From Hutsoniella sourekii ATCC 700629 (GTDB lineage Bacteria; Bacillota; Bacilli; Lactobacillales; Aerococcaceae): 64,000 nucleotides of DNA. A program made the translations under genes and the position numbers. Position 1 is the stretch's first letter; each line of letters opens with the position of its first letter. The stretch is taken from the NCBI RefSeq assembly GCF_000518205.1, contig NZ_JADD01000004.1, positions 1 through 64,000 of the forward strand. Direction: 5' to 3'. The notes beneath the pieces are model-generated. The model saw only the letters and a list, made by a program, of their open reading frames with translations. It was not told the origin of the DNA and did not search any database. Positions 41,738 through 50,569 of the stretch are shown here, piece by piece.

Positions 41738-42016
41738 CTATTCTATCCATATTACTTGGCTAATATCTACGGGATAATGGCCTTCAACCATATCAATAGC
41801 CTTTTGTAATTGACTCACTGCTAGTGAGTGTGAATTACTGACAATTCCGACTCCAATCCGGGCGTAATTATGCAGATCTTCTTGGTCCAGTTGGCAAGCG
41901 GTCAGATGATAGCGACCTTGCAAACGCTTGATGATACTTTGAACAATTTGACGCTTATCCTTTAGAGAATAGGATTCATGAAGCAATAGATCAATCTCCA
42001 ACCCTAGTAGATGCAT
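41738..42016 (-). CDS. DUF503 (YlxP-like) protein
   Basis: A 92-residue protein with HLLGLEIDLLLHESYSLKDK and SIIKRLQGRY, ARIGVGIVSN and the closing ferredoxin-like strands of DUF503. The family is widespread, often near translation or ribosome-assembly genes; the function is not established. It starts one base after the DUF188 stop and belongs to the coaBC operon by spacing. Confidence 0.85.
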   Translation of the reverse strand: MHLLGLEIDLLLHESYSLKDKRQIVQSIIKRLQGRYHLTACQLDQEDLHNYARIGVGIVSNSHSLAVSQLQKAIDMVEGHYPVDISQVIWIE

Positions 42017-42017
42017 C

Positions 42018-42464
42018 TTATTCCTCCTCTTGCAAAATGGCTCGTAAGCCCTGACTGAATTGTTGTCGGTCTTGGTCCGTGAACTGACGAGGGCCCTTGG
42101 TGTGGTGGCCAGACCGGCGCATCATTTGAGCATGATGGCGCTGCTCTAGCAACTGAGGCAGATTATCAGCCGTATATTCCATTCCCGAATGATGTACCAC
42201 CCGTATCTTTCCCACTAACAAGGAAGCCAGACCATAGTCTTGAGTAATTAGAATATCACCTGGATCAGCCAACTGAAAAATTCGAAAATCAGCTGCATCA
42301 GATCCCATATCCACCAACTGATGGTCTACCCAATCAGGATAGATCTTATCCGAATAGTGGGCATAATCCGTAATGATCACAACCGGTCGCTTGAATTCCT
42401 CAGCTAGCTGAATCACTTCCCTAACCACTGGACAGCCATCTCCATCAATCAAGAGACGCCTCAT
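42018..42464 (-). CDS. DUF188 (YaiI/YqxD) family PIN-like protein
   Basis: A 148-residue protein with LLIDGDGCPVVREVIQLAEE, VDMGSDAADFRI and DILITQDYGLASLL: the conserved Asp positions suggest a PIN-like metal site. The tail RQFTDQDRQQFSQGLRAIL is typical of the family. The function is unproven. It overlaps coaBC by four bases (ATGA), so the two are translationally coupled. Confidence 0.9.
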   Translation of the reverse strand: MRRLLIDGDGCPVVREVIQLAEEFKRPVVIITDYAHYSDKIYPDWVDHQLVDMGSDAADFRIFQLADPGDILITQDYGLASLLVGKIRVVHHSGMEYTADNLPQLLEQRHHAQMMRRSGHHTKGPRQFTDQDRQQFSQGLRAILQEEE

Positions 42465-43672
42465 CTAACCTCGCCACCTAGATGCTTAAATAATGCCAAG
42501 GCAAATGATAACTTATCCTGCTGTTCCAGTTCAATGACTTGTCCATCTTTTCCTAATAAGGTGGCTCGATTCTCAGCACTATTGAAGCCAATGCTTGGAT
42601 CGCTGATATCATTGGCTACAATCCAGTCAGCCTTCTTCTTGGCCAACTTTACCCTTGCATAGTCTATTAGATGCTGGCTCTCAGCTGCAAAGCCAACGAC
42701 CAATTGGTCTGGACGCTTGTGTTGGCCTAAATGAGCTAGTATATCAGGATTTTCAGCTAATTGAATAGCTAGACTGTCTTGATCTTGTTTCTTGATCTTA
42801 TGGTTGGAAGCATTAACTACCCGGTAGTCGCTAACAGCCGCCGCCATGATCAAAATATCTGAGGCTTCCTGAAGAGCAACCATCTGGGTGAACATTTCCT
42901 GGGCACTTGTAACATAGATGGGCTTAACTCCTAAGGGAAGGGGGAGTTCAGGCTTGGTTGAGACCAAGGTGACATCTGCGCCTAATAACTTGGCTGCTTG
43001 AGCTAAGGCGTAGCCCATCTTGCCAGAAGAATCGTTAGAGATATAGCGAACCGGATCAATTCGTTCAATGGTTCCGCCGGCAGATATGGCGACCTTTTTA
43101 CCGGCAAGAATCTGAGGATAATTATTGCTCCAGTAGACTTGGACTAGGTGATCCAATAAGACGGATTCTTCAGGCAATCGTCCCTTGCCCTCATAGCCTT
43201 CAGCCAGGAAACCTGTTGCAGGTTCAATAATAGAAACACCATCTTGCCGTAATTGTTCCAGATTCCGCTGGGTTGCCGGATGCTGGTACATGTTGACATT
43301 CATAGCAGGAGCAGCAACGATCGGACAAGTCACAGCCAATAAGACTGAAGTGACCACATTATCGGCTAATCCTTGAGCTAACTTAGCGATCGTATTAGCT
43401 GTTGCTGGAGCGACCAAGGCTATATCACACCAATCGGCTAGGTGGATGTGTTGAACGACCTCTGGATCCTCTTCAGCAAAAGTATCGACCAAGACTGAAT
43501 GCTTGGTTAAGGTTTGTAAGGTTAAGGGAGTGATAAAAGCTTGGGCTCCCGGAGTCATGGCTACTCTTACTTGTGCGCCCTCCTTGATAAGCAGTCGCGC
43601 AAAATTTGCCATCTTGTAAGCGGCTATCCCTCCGGTGATAAATAAGCCAACTTTAACATCCTTTAATCGCAT
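42461..43672 (-). CDS. coaBC: Bifunctional phosphopantothenoylcysteine decarboxylase/synthetase
   Basis: A 403-residue coenzyme A enzyme. The N-terminal flavin domain (CoaC, 1-185) has VGLFITGGIAAYKMANFARL, VAPATANTIAKLAQGLADNV and PAMNVNMYQHPATQRN. The C-terminal CTP-dependent ligase (CoaB, 190-400) has VAISAGGTIERIDPVRYISN and DSSGKMG, AAAVSDYR and K-K-Q-D. It joins phosphopantothenate to cysteine and decarboxylates the product. It follows the PanT-like S component by 13 bases, linking pantothenate uptake to CoA synthesis. It is a fused form where streptococci have separate genes. Confidence 0.95.
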   Translation of the reverse strand: MRLKDVKVGLFITGGIAAYKMANFARLLIKEGAQVRVAMTPGAQAFITPLTLQTLTKHSVLVDTFAEEDPEVVQHIHLADWCDIALVAPATANTIAKLAQGLADNVVTSVLLAVTCPIVAAPAMNVNMYQHPATQRNLEQLRQDGVSIIEPATGFLAEGYEGKGRLPEESVLLDHLVQVYWSNNYPQILAGKKVAISAGGTIERIDPVRYISNDSSGKMGYALAQAAKLLGADVTLVSTKPELPLPLGVKPIYVTSAQEMFTQMVALQEASDILIMAAAVSDYRVVNASNHKIKKQDQDSLAIQLAENPDILAHLGQHKRPDQLVVGFAAESQHLIDYARVKLAKKKADWIVANDISDPSIGFNSAENRATLLGKDGQVIELEQQDKLSFALALFKHLGGEVR

Positions 43673-43685
43673 GCTTAATCTCCTT

Positions 43686-44288
43686 TCAATAAGCCAGTGG
43701 TTTAATCCGCGTTAGTGGCTTTAGAATCAATGGGGTAATGATGGTTGCAAGGATAGCTTCAGGTATCCCATTGGCAGTCACAATACCGCCTAGAACCAAC
43801 AACAATTCAGAATGGTTAGTAACATCATAGGCACTTAAGATATTACTTCCCCCAAAAAGATACATTGCTCCCAAGACAAAGACCGTATTTATCAAACTAC
43901 CCACTAAGCCACCTACTAGACCAACCATTTGAGCTCGAGATCCTGCCTTCATTAATAATTTCTTACAGTAGTGGACTACAATAGGCATCATAACCCGGGG
44001 CAAGACACTAATTAATGGATTAGTAAAGATCAAACGCTCTACCGGGTTCCCAATCAGCCAAGTTCTAAGAAAGCTACAAAGGCCAAAGGTTAGGCCCACG
44101 ATTACCGCTGATTTCAAATCCAGCCATAGACTAGCTAAGATCACCGTGATAGGGATAATGGTCATTGAAATGGGTCCGATCGAAATAAAACCTAAGAAAG
44201 GCACACTGGTCTGTAAAATAATCAAAGCTACAAACAAAGATACAAAGACAAAATTACGTGTATTATTCTTACTATATGAGTTCATCAC
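43686..44288 (-). CDS. panT: ECF transporter S component, pantothenate-type (PanT)
   Basis: A 200-residue membrane protein with six helices. Features include VPFLGFISIGPISMTIIPIT (substrate loop), LDLKSAVIVGLTFGLCSFLRTW, LPRVMMPIV and GGLVGSLINTVFVLGAMYLF, as in ECF S components placed upstream of coaBC. GGAAGTGTAGTG precedes the start. Context is the main reason for pantothenate; riboflavin or folate carriers look different in the first helix. Confidence 0.82.
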   Translation of the reverse strand: MMNSYSKNNTRNFVFVSLFVALIILQTSVPFLGFISIGPISMTIIPITVILASLWLDLKSAVIVGLTFGLCSFLRTWLIGNPVERLIFTNPLISVLPRVMMPIVVHYCKKLLMKAGSRAQMVGLVGGLVGSLINTVFVLGAMYLFGGSNILSAYDVTNHSELLLVLGGIVTANGIPEAILATIITPLILKPLTRIKPLAY

Positions 44289-44496
44289 TACACTTCCGTT
44301 CTATTAAGAATCTACCTACTTGTAATCTCTTCCATTATACATGATGATCCCTGAAAATAGTGCAAAAAAGCAAGTTTTAGCTATAGAGATTTGGTTATCG
44401 TTTGGAGTACGGATCGGAATCTGTAACCGAACTAGTAAGCATCCTAATTGCGCCTTCAAGAAGCTTATGGTAGCCTTAGTTTAAGGAGGCGATTAG

Positions 44497-44874
44497 ATGA
44501 GTCAAGAACTTGTTGAAATTTGCTTAAGAGTTAGAGATATTGATGCGACCTTAGATTTTTATACTCAATTATTTGATTTTGAAGTGAGTCAGGAACGGAA
44601 GTACCCGGATAAAGGCTTTGATCTTATTTATGTCAAGGCACCCGGTTCTCCACTGGAGCTGGAACTGACTTATAATTATGACGCAGAACCTTACGATGTT
44701 GGTAATGGCTTCAGTCACCTCGGAGTCACTGTTGATGACCTAGAAGCGATGCACCAAATTTGCAAGGACTCTAAGTATGAGACTGGCGAATTAAAGGGCT
44801 TGTCCGATAAGCCAAGTTACTTCTTTGTAACAGACCCAGATGGTTATCGCATTGAAGTCAAGCGCCGTAAATAA
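44497..44874 (+). CDS. Glyoxalase/lactoylglutathione lyase-like VOC protein
   Basis: A 125-residue single VOC module pair: EICLRVRDIDATLDFYTQLF, LELELTYNYDAEPYDVGNGF, HLGVTVDD and FFVTDPDGYRIEV. The metal-ligand positions Glu (start), Glu, His and Glu (end) fit glyoxalase I-type enzymes, where the first ligand is often His. It detoxifies methylglyoxal or a similar electrophile. TAAGGAGG precedes the ATG. It is a single gene with its own terminator. Confidence 0.85.
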   Translation: MSQELVEICLRVRDIDATLDFYTQLFDFEVSQERKYPDKGFDLIYVKAPGSPLELELTYNYDAEPYDVGNGFSHLGVTVDDLEAMHQICKDSKYETGELKGLSDKPSYFFVTDPDGYRIEVKRRK

Positions 44875-44887
44875 TTAGACATTTAAT

Positions 44888-44938
44888 AACTAGCGATTGG
44901 ACTTTCTATTATCGGAAGCCGGATCGCTGGTTTTTTTA
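44888..44938. terminator. Terminator between the glyoxalase and OYE genes
   Basis: The stem AACTAGCGAT / ATCGCTGGTT (one G-U) at 44888-44897 and 44923-44932 is followed by TTTTTT on the plus strand; the minus-strand gene ends 10 bases away. Confidence 0.75.
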
Positions 44939-44941
44939 TTT

Positions 44942-46159
44942 CTATTGATAGTCTTTGAAGTAGGAGACCTCTGCTTGATCAGCTAGTCGTCTGAGTTCGT
45001 CCCGGGTTTGGTCATCCAAGGATCCTCCCAGGTCAAAGAATTCAACGAGGTCCTTGAAGGCACGACCTGGAATGGCTAAGTCTAGCACCTTATCAGGGGT
45101 CAAGCCCGTGTCAATCTGATCTTCCTTGCCTTGAAGTAACTTAAGCACGAAATCTGGTTCAGTGACAAAGACGGAAGACAAGCCGACCATATCGGCATGT
45201 TCAAGGGCTTCAAGGGCACTTTGAGGCGTATTAATGCCCCCGGTAGCGATAATCGGTAGTCGGCCGCGGAAGTGATCATGGACCACTTGGTTCACGAGTT
45301 GACCGGTGTGAGGGCCCTGGGCTCTGACCGTATTCTGGTAAATGTTGTGGCCCCAACTGGCAATCGCATAGTATTGCACTTGACTGACTTCTAATAACCA
45401 GTCGACATACTGGTTGAATTCATCCACACTATAGCCTATCTGATTACCACGTACCTCTTCAGGAGTCCCTCTAAAGCCAATGATAAAGGAATCACGGACC
45501 CCTTCTTGGTCTACAGCCTCTTGAACAGCAGCCATAACTTCAACCCCAAAGCGGGCACGATCTTCTAAGGACTGACCACCGTATTCATCTTCACGCTGAT
45601 TAGAAAACTTGGAGAAGAACTGTTGGGGCAGGAGACGTTGAGCGTTGGAAATCTCAACTCCCGCAAAGCCGGCCTGGATGGCCCGACGGGTCGCCTCTTG
45701 ATATTGGTCAATCACATGCTTGATCTTCCGCTTGCTCATGGCATAGGATTGATGAGGGACCGGTGTTTGTAGTTGCATGTGACTGGGTCCATAAGTGAGG
45801 CCATAATCTTGAAGAGTGGTCTTAGCGAATCGTCCGGCATGCGTTAATTGAATAATCCCCTTAGCTCCTTGACCTTGAATGGCCTCCGCCCATTGGGATA
45901 AGCCAGGGATAAAACGGTCATTGCGAATGCTCGGCCCATATTCAAACAACTGCCCGTAATCTTCGATATAAGCAGCCGTTGTAATATGCAAGGGAGCCGA
46001 CTGGGCTCGTCTTCTAGCATAGGCCAGGTCTTCTTCAGTAATATAGCCCTCCCGGGTGGAAGAATTGGTCGTAATAGGATTCACTGAGAAACGGTTAGCT
46101 AATTCTAGGCCATTAGGCAATTTGATGGGTTCAAATAGGGCTTGATAGGTTTGAGTCAT
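44942..46159 (-). CDS. Old yellow enzyme-type NADH:flavin oxidoreductase (sirtuin-island type)
   Basis: A 405-residue TIM-barrel FMN protein: FEPIKLPNGLELANRFSVNP, QLTHAGRFAKTTL, a FAGVEISNAQRLLPQQFFSK loop, NQREDEYGGQSLEDRARFGV and IATGGINTPQSALEALEHAD (phosphate site). OYE-like reductases of this branch accompany SirTM and GcvH-L genes in staphylococci and streptococci and are thought to act in oxidative stress. It overlaps the upstream luciferase-like gene by 29 bases. It is the last gene of the island on this strand. Confidence 0.9.
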   Translation of the reverse strand: MTQTYQALFEPIKLPNGLELANRFSVNPITTNSSTREGYITEEDLAYARRRAQSAPLHITTAAYIEDYGQLFEYGPSIRNDRFIPGLSQWAEAIQGQGAKGIIQLTHAGRFAKTTLQDYGLTYGPSHMQLQTPVPHQSYAMSKRKIKHVIDQYQEATRRAIQAGFAGVEISNAQRLLPQQFFSKFSNQREDEYGGQSLEDRARFGVEVMAAVQEAVDQEGVRDSFIIGFRGTPEEVRGNQIGYSVDEFNQYVDWLLEVSQVQYYAIASWGHNIYQNTVRAQGPHTGQLVNQVVHDHFRGRLPIIATGGINTPQSALEALEHADMVGLSSVFVTEPDFVLKLLQGKEDQIDTGLTPDKVLDLAIPGRAFKDLVEFFDLGGSLDDQTRDELRRLADQAEVSYFKDYQ

Positions 46160-47180
46160 AATGTCTCCCTTCTAATTGATAAGCTTCAGCTAGTATGGTT
46201 ATTGCTTGGATTCGCGCTTCAATGCTTGGCATGATGGTACATAAGAGAATTTCATCGGCCTGGAAGGCTTGGCGGTAAACTTCAAGTTGGTCTTTGATCG
46301 TCTCTGGTGTACCCACAACAATTCTTGACCGATTATCCACTATCCGTTGACCTTCACTAGGGCTAGCTTGATAAGTCTTAGCAGTCTCAACACTAGGGAA
46401 ACTTGAATAATAGGCAAAGTCATCCTTGGCCAACATCCACAGGTCAATCGCCTGGGCAAGATCTTCCGCCTCTTCTTGGGTAGGCCCAATAGCAGCAAAT
46501 AAGGCAAACATGCCTCGAGGCTCTGGCATTGCCTTGGAAGCTTGGAAGTGATCACGGTAAACCCTGAAAGCTTCACTTCCGACGGCAAGCTTATCACCTG
46601 AAGCATAGGGAAACATGCCGTAGCAGTAACCAATTCCTAATTCCCCAGCCAACTTGGCATTACGCACGCTAGTCGACAAGAGAAACATCTCCGGAAGGTC
46701 GCTAACCAGAGGCCGGGCCGTTAAATCAGGATAACGGAAATCCGCTTGAGGGCGACTGCCTAGGTAGTGGTTCAAGTCCAAGAGGGATTGACGGTAACTC
46801 TGAACTTTTTGTTTGTTTTCATTAAGGGCAGCATTAACCTGGCTAGTACCCAAGCTATTCCCCATGCCCAGATCAATCCGCCCCGGGTGAGCTGCTTCTA
46901 GTAGCCGGAAGTTCTCTGCGATCTTCAAAGGACTGTAATGTGGAAGCATCACTCCACCGGAGCCAATTCGAATCGCCTGCGTCTGGTCAGCAAGGTGCAT
47001 CATCAAGACTTCCGGACTCGAGGAGGCAAAGGCTGGCACATCATGGTGTTCCGCCACCCAAAAGCGCGTGTAGCCCAGCTTATCGGCTGCTTGGGCAAGC
47101 TTCACTGAATCTTGAATGGCCTCATAGGCAGTTCTTCCCTCATCAATTTGAGCATAATCGAGAATACTCAGCTTAACCAT
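46131..47180 (-). CDS. Luciferase-like (LLM class) flavin oxidoreductase
   Basis: A 349-residue FMN-dependent TIM barrel: LSILDYAQIDEGRTAYEAIQ, RFWVAEHHDVPAFASSSPEV, IRIGSGGVMLPHYSPLKIAE and AHPGRIDLGMGNSLGTSQVN are family signatures. Substrate unknown; this subgroup includes members of the SirTM redox islands. It starts 3 bases after the sirtuin stop and overlaps the OYE gene, so all are one transcript. Confidence 0.9.
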   Translation of the reverse strand: MVKLSILDYAQIDEGRTAYEAIQDSVKLAQAADKLGYTRFWVAEHHDVPAFASSSPEVLMMHLADQTQAIRIGSGGVMLPHYSPLKIAENFRLLEAAHPGRIDLGMGNSLGTSQVNAALNENKQKVQSYRQSLLDLNHYLGSRPQADFRYPDLTARPLVSDLPEMFLLSTSVRNAKLAGELGIGYCYGMFPYASGDKLAVGSEAFRVYRDHFQASKAMPEPRGMFALFAAIGPTQEEAEDLAQAIDLWMLAKDDFAYYSSFPSVETAKTYQASPSEGQRIVDNRSRIVVGTPETIKDQLEVYRQAFQADEILLCTIMPSIEARIQAITILAEAYQLEGRHYDSNLSSPI

Positions 47181-47183
47181 GAT

Positions 47184-48080
47184 CTAATTCGCCTCCTTGT
47201 GATATTGATAGGCTTGAGCCATCAGACTAGCGATATCTTCTCTCATACGAACGGTTGAATCCTGAACCCCCTCAGCTAGGCGGTACAACAAGGGATTCAC
47301 CGTAACATAGAGCGCCTTGGAATTCTGAATGGCCAAGTTTTGAAAAGGCTCTCGAATAAATTGCGGGGTCTTCTTACCCACCCCCAACTCCAGCAAGAGA
47401 AGCTTCTTGTCTTGATTGGCCGCTAGAAAAGCTTGATAGCGATCCTTCTGCTGGTGAAAATCCGGGTCTTCTACCATATCACGAATGGCATCACGCTTAT
47501 TAATCTCCATGGGCGCTTGACATTTAGGACAACGAGGAATCAAGTGGCTAGGCACCGACATCTGGTCTTGTTGGTCAATCATCTCTTGATTCCAGTCCGG
47601 ATTCAAGGGATAAGCCTGTTGGTGACACTGGTTAGAGCATTGGATCAATCCATATTCACCTTGACAGCGGAAGACCTTGGTCATATCATAACCCGACCGG
47701 TAAAAGGCTGAATCGGCATTAGTGGTAATAATGTGGTAATTGTGACCTTCCAGCAAATGCTTCAACTGGGTATAGGCCAGTCCTTCCGGCTGGTCAAAAT
47801 AATTCAAAGCCGCAAAGCGACTCATAAAGGCCCACTCCTCTTCCGGAGATTGCCAATTATCGCTGATAAAGGCCTGCAGCATATCGAGGAAGCCATATTT
47901 ATCAATAAAATCTGAAAAGACATCACTAAACCGAGGGCCTGAATAGACGAAACCAGTGGCTGCTGACATACCTGAGCCAATCCCAACCAGGATCGCTTCA
48001 GCTTCCTCAATCAATTGGCTTAAGAGAAGACCCGCTTCTGGTGTTGGTGAGTTTAAGGTTTGCCATAATTCTTTAGTCAT
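47184..48080 (-). CDS. SirTM: macrodomain-linked, ADP-ribosylating sirtuin
   Basis: A 298-residue class M sirtuin. NAD loop: VGIGSGMSAATGFVYSGPRF. Active-site loop: ITTNAD with Asn121. In place of the usual sirtuin catalytic His is Gln140 (FRCQGEYG), as in the SirTM group. Four-cysteine zinc module: I-Q-C-S-N-Q-C and PRCPKCQAPM. SirTM enzymes mono-ADP-ribosylate lipoylated GcvH-L, with LplA2 providing the lipoyl group. The gene begins directly after the macrodomain stop (adjacent bases), and the partner genes all lie within 3.3 kb. Confidence 0.93.
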   Translation of the reverse strand: MTKELWQTLNSPTPEAGLLLSQLIEEAEAILVGIGSGMSAATGFVYSGPRFSDVFSDFIDKYGFLDMLQAFISDNWQSPEEEWAFMSRFAALNYFDQPEGLAYTQLKHLLEGHNYHIITTNADSAFYRSGYDMTKVFRCQGEYGLIQCSNQCHQQAYPLNPDWNQEMIDQQDQMSVPSHLIPRCPKCQAPMEINKRDAIRDMVEDPDFHQQKDRYQAFLAANQDKKLLLLELGVGKKTPQFIREPFQNLAIQNSKALYVTVNPLLYRLAEGVQDSTVRMREDIASLMAQAYQYHKEAN

Positions 48081-48878
48081 TTATATCTCCTTTTGCTTGA
48101 GTAATTCTTGATAGATTGCGTAGTCTTCGTCCAGGAAGACATTGAAGACCACTTTGAGAGGTGAATGTGTCTGCTTGAGATATTCCCTTGTGGTCTGGAT
48201 AGCGATCAGGGCTGCTTGGTCCTTAGGAAATCCAAATTGCCCCGTACTAATACACGATAGGGCCAAGGATTGGGCCCCAATCTCATCCGCCATAGCTAAG
48301 ACGGACCGGTAGGCTTGAGCTAGCAGTCGCTTCTTGAACTCAGTCACCCCGTCCCAAGCAATGGGGCCGACCGTATGGATAATCCACTGGCTAGGCAAAT
48401 TATAAGCTGGGGTCACCTTGGCTTTACCAATCGCTTCTTTACGTCCTTGTTTGCTTCGAATCTCATAACAATCGAGACGAATCTGGTAGCCTCCCTTGGA
48501 CTGGATCTCATTATCAATACAATGATGATTAGGAATAAAGCAGCCTAGGAATTCACTATTAGCTGCATTGGTAATCGCATCTACTTCTAGCTTGGTAATA
48601 TCCCCCTGCCACAAGTAGAGACTATCCGTTACAGACTCCAAGTCTGACAGTCGCATTACAGTGTGGGATTTCAGATCTTCTTGTAAATAATCATCTTGAA
48701 CCTTCAAAAACTCATCCCCTATCGGGTAAGGAAGTCGGGTATTCAACAGCCCGCGCCATATGTGGTAAAGTTCATCTTCCTTTAAAGGCAAGAGTGGCTC
48801 AATCTCAATTCCTTGCCCTTGCGCATTCTCTTCTAGTAGATAAGTAATCATCCATCTTAATCGATCCCTTTGCTTCAT
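48081..48878 (-). CDS. Zinc-containing macrodomain ADP-ribosyl hydrolase
   Basis: A 265-residue protein with a helical N-terminal part (1-80) and a macrodomain: LWQGDITKLEVDAITNAANS then EFLGCFIPNHHCIDNEIQSK, IIHTVGP and CISTGQFGFPKDQAA. The GCFIPNHHCID stretch supplies Cys/His ligands typical of zinc macrodomains of the SirTM operon, which remove the ADP-ribose that SirTM adds to GcvH-L. It lies between gcvH-L and sirTM on one strand, preceded by an attenuator-like hairpin. Confidence 0.93.
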   Translation of the reverse strand: MKQRDRLRWMITYLLEENAQGQGIEIEPLLPLKEDELYHIWRGLLNTRLPYPIGDEFLKVQDDYLQEDLKSHTVMRLSDLESVTDSLYLWQGDITKLEVDAITNAANSEFLGCFIPNHHCIDNEIQSKGGYQIRLDCYEIRSKQGRKEAIGKAKVTPAYNLPSQWIIHTVGPIAWDGVTEFKKRLLAQAYRSVLAMADEIGAQSLALSCISTGQFGFPKDQAALIAIQTTREYLKQTHSPLKVVFNVFLDEDYAIYQELLKQKEI

Positions 48879-48895
48879 GACTTCTCCTCACTAAC

Positions 48896-48923
48896 AAAAA
48901 GCACCCAGAAGATGGGTGCTTTT
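48896..48923 (-). terminator. Hairpin between gcvH-L and the macrodomain gene (attenuator?)
   Basis: AAAAGCACCCA / TGGGTGCTTTTT (stem about 11 bp, loop TCTTC) lies just past the GcvH-L stop and before the macrodomain start, followed by T residues on the minus strand. It may partly end transcription, making GcvH-L more abundant than its modifiers. Confidence 0.75.
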
Positions 48924-48928
48924 AATAA

Positions 48929-49264
48929 TTATTGGGCATCTTCTAATTGCTCGTAGGCTTCTGCGTCCACATCTTCTAGTTGAATCAACCAGTTCTCACT
49001 TGGATCCGCAGAATTCAACAACTCAGGCGTCTCAACGGCAGCTTGATTGCGCTTGACCACTCGTCCTGCTAAGGGAGTCTGAGCTTCAAAGACCGTCTTA
49101 GCCGCCTCAAAGTTCACGAAGCTGTCTCCTTCAGCTAATTGATCCTGATCGATAAAATCCACGTAACCCACCGTTCCTAAGTCATCCTGCAATTCAGGGG
49201 TCATGCGAACCGTATAAGTGTCACCTTCACGGTCAATAAAAAAGAAATCCTTAAATTTTGTCAT
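48929..49264 (-). CDS. GcvH-L, lipoyl-domain protein of the sirtuin island
   Basis: The start is set at ATG 49264 (AGGGAGGATAAATAC), giving 111 residues, shorter than housekeeping GcvH (about 127). The lipoyl-lysine is Lys56 in FEAAKTVFEAQTPLAG, on the standard hairpin turn. Asp/Glu residues near the N-terminus are candidate ADP-ribose sites, as shown for staphylococcal GcvH-L. No glycine cleavage genes are nearby, which fits a dedicated signalling or redox carrier rather than glycine breakdown. It is the first gene of the island on this strand. Confidence 0.92.
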   Translation of the reverse strand: MTKFKDFFFIDREGDTYTVRMTPELQDDLGTVGYVDFIDQDQLAEGDSFVNFEAAKTVFEAQTPLAGRVVKRNQAAVETPELLNSADPSENWLIQLEDVDAEAYEQLEDAQ

Positions 49265-49417
49265 GTATTTATCCTCCCTATAAACTGTTATAGTTAAACC
49301 CATAATAATATAAGGCAAACATTAATTCAAGTCGAAGCTTTTACGTGTTCTAATAACTAGTCAAACGCTTGCAATCTGATATAATAAACGGTAAAAACAG
49401 GGAATAGGATGTGTACT

Positions 49418-50446
49418 ATGATTCTAATAGAAATGAAGCGCAACGGTGAGAAAGTTTTCCGGCCTGGAGTGGATATGGCCGTGCAAGAATATGTCAGACA
49501 ACACCTCTTCTTCGACGAAGATATTATGATGCCTTATACGACCTCCCCTCAAGTCCAGATGGGGCGCTATCAGAATGTAGCCAAGGAAGTCAACCGTTCC
49601 TTCATGGAAGAGGCTGGGATTCAGTTATGCCGCCGGGACACCGGTGGAGGTGCCATTTACCTGGATCGGGGCAACACTAGCTTCTGTTATCTCTTCAACA
49701 AGGATAGCTTAAACACTGACTTAAACTTCCAGAAGCTCTATCAACCCGTCATTGAGGTACTTCATGACTTAGGGGCTAAGGAAGTGGAGATGAAGGGCCG
49801 CAATGACTTAACCATTAATGGCAAGAAGATTTCTGGAGCGGCAATGAGTCATGATCCTGAGCGGATCTACGCGGGTTACTCCCTTCAATTAGATATTGAT
49901 ATTGAATCCATGATGGGAGCTCTCACACCTAACCGCAAGAAGATCAGTGCCAAAGGGATCGATTCAGTGAGAAGCCGAGTTGAAAGTATTCGCCCTCACC
50001 TGGCCCCTGAATACCAGAACATCTCTGCTTCCGACTTCCATGACTTGGTTGCCTGTAAGCTACTCGGAGTTGATGACTTATCCCAAGCCAAGCGCTACGA
50101 ACTAACTGATAATGATTGGGCAATCATTGACCAACGATGTCAGGAAAAATGGCTGAATTGGGACTGGGTCTATGGTCAGTCTCCCAAGTATGAATACAGT
50201 CGTGACACCCGAATCGAAGGCGTCGGTACAATTGAAGTCTACTTGACGGTTGACTCTGGTAAGATTAGCGATCTATCTATATATGGTGACTTCTTCGGTA
50301 GTCAGCCCATTGAAGAATTCGAGCAGGTCTTAATCGGTGTCGCTGAAGACCGCCAAGCCCTTCTCCAAGCACTTGAAGACGTTGACCTTAAACCCTACTT
50401 CAATGCTGACATCCGCCAAGAATTAGTGGATTTGATTGTGAGTTAA
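49418..50446 (+). CDS. Lipoate-protein ligase of the island (LplA2 type)
   Basis: ATG 49418 is preferred since the family begins (I/L)-x-E-x-x-R-N-G; an ATG at 49409 is also possible. The 342-residue protein has the catalytic domain with RRDTGGGAIYLDRGNTSFCY (adenylate site), GRNDLTINGKKISGAAMSHD (catalytic Lys) and a C-terminal accessory domain. It should attach lipoate to GcvH-L Lys56, which is needed before SirTM acts. It is transcribed away from gcvH-L with 153 bases between; TATAAT at 49380-49385 is a likely -10. Confidence 0.9.
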   Translation: MILIEMKRNGEKVFRPGVDMAVQEYVRQHLFFDEDIMMPYTTSPQVQMGRYQNVAKEVNRSFMEEAGIQLCRRDTGGGAIYLDRGNTSFCYLFNKDSLNTDLNFQKLYQPVIEVLHDLGAKEVEMKGRNDLTINGKKISGAAMSHDPERIYAGYSLQLDIDIESMMGALTPNRKKISAKGIDSVRSRVESIRPHLAPEYQNISASDFHDLVACKLLGVDDLSQAKRYELTDNDWAIIDQRCQEKWLNWDWVYGQSPKYEYSRDTRIEGVGTIEVYLTVDSGKISDLSIYGDFFGSQPIEEFEQVLIGVAEDRQALLQALEDVDLKPYFNADIRQELVDLIVS

Positions 50447-50490
50447 CCTGTCAACGATAAGAATTCTCTCAATCCGTACAATAAACAAAA

Positions 50491-50533
50491 AGCTCTAACT
50501 AGATGAACTGTAAGAGTTTGTCTAGTTAGGGCT
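50491..50533 (-). terminator. Terminator of the helicase gene
   Basis: A 13-bp stem (AGCTCTAACTAGA with TCTAGTTAGGGCT, one G-U pair) is followed on the minus strand by TTTTTG; it lies between the convergent LplA2 and helicase genes. Confidence 0.75.
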
Positions 50534-50569
50534 ATTCTTTGAATTTAATCAATGAAGATAAAGTGGCTA

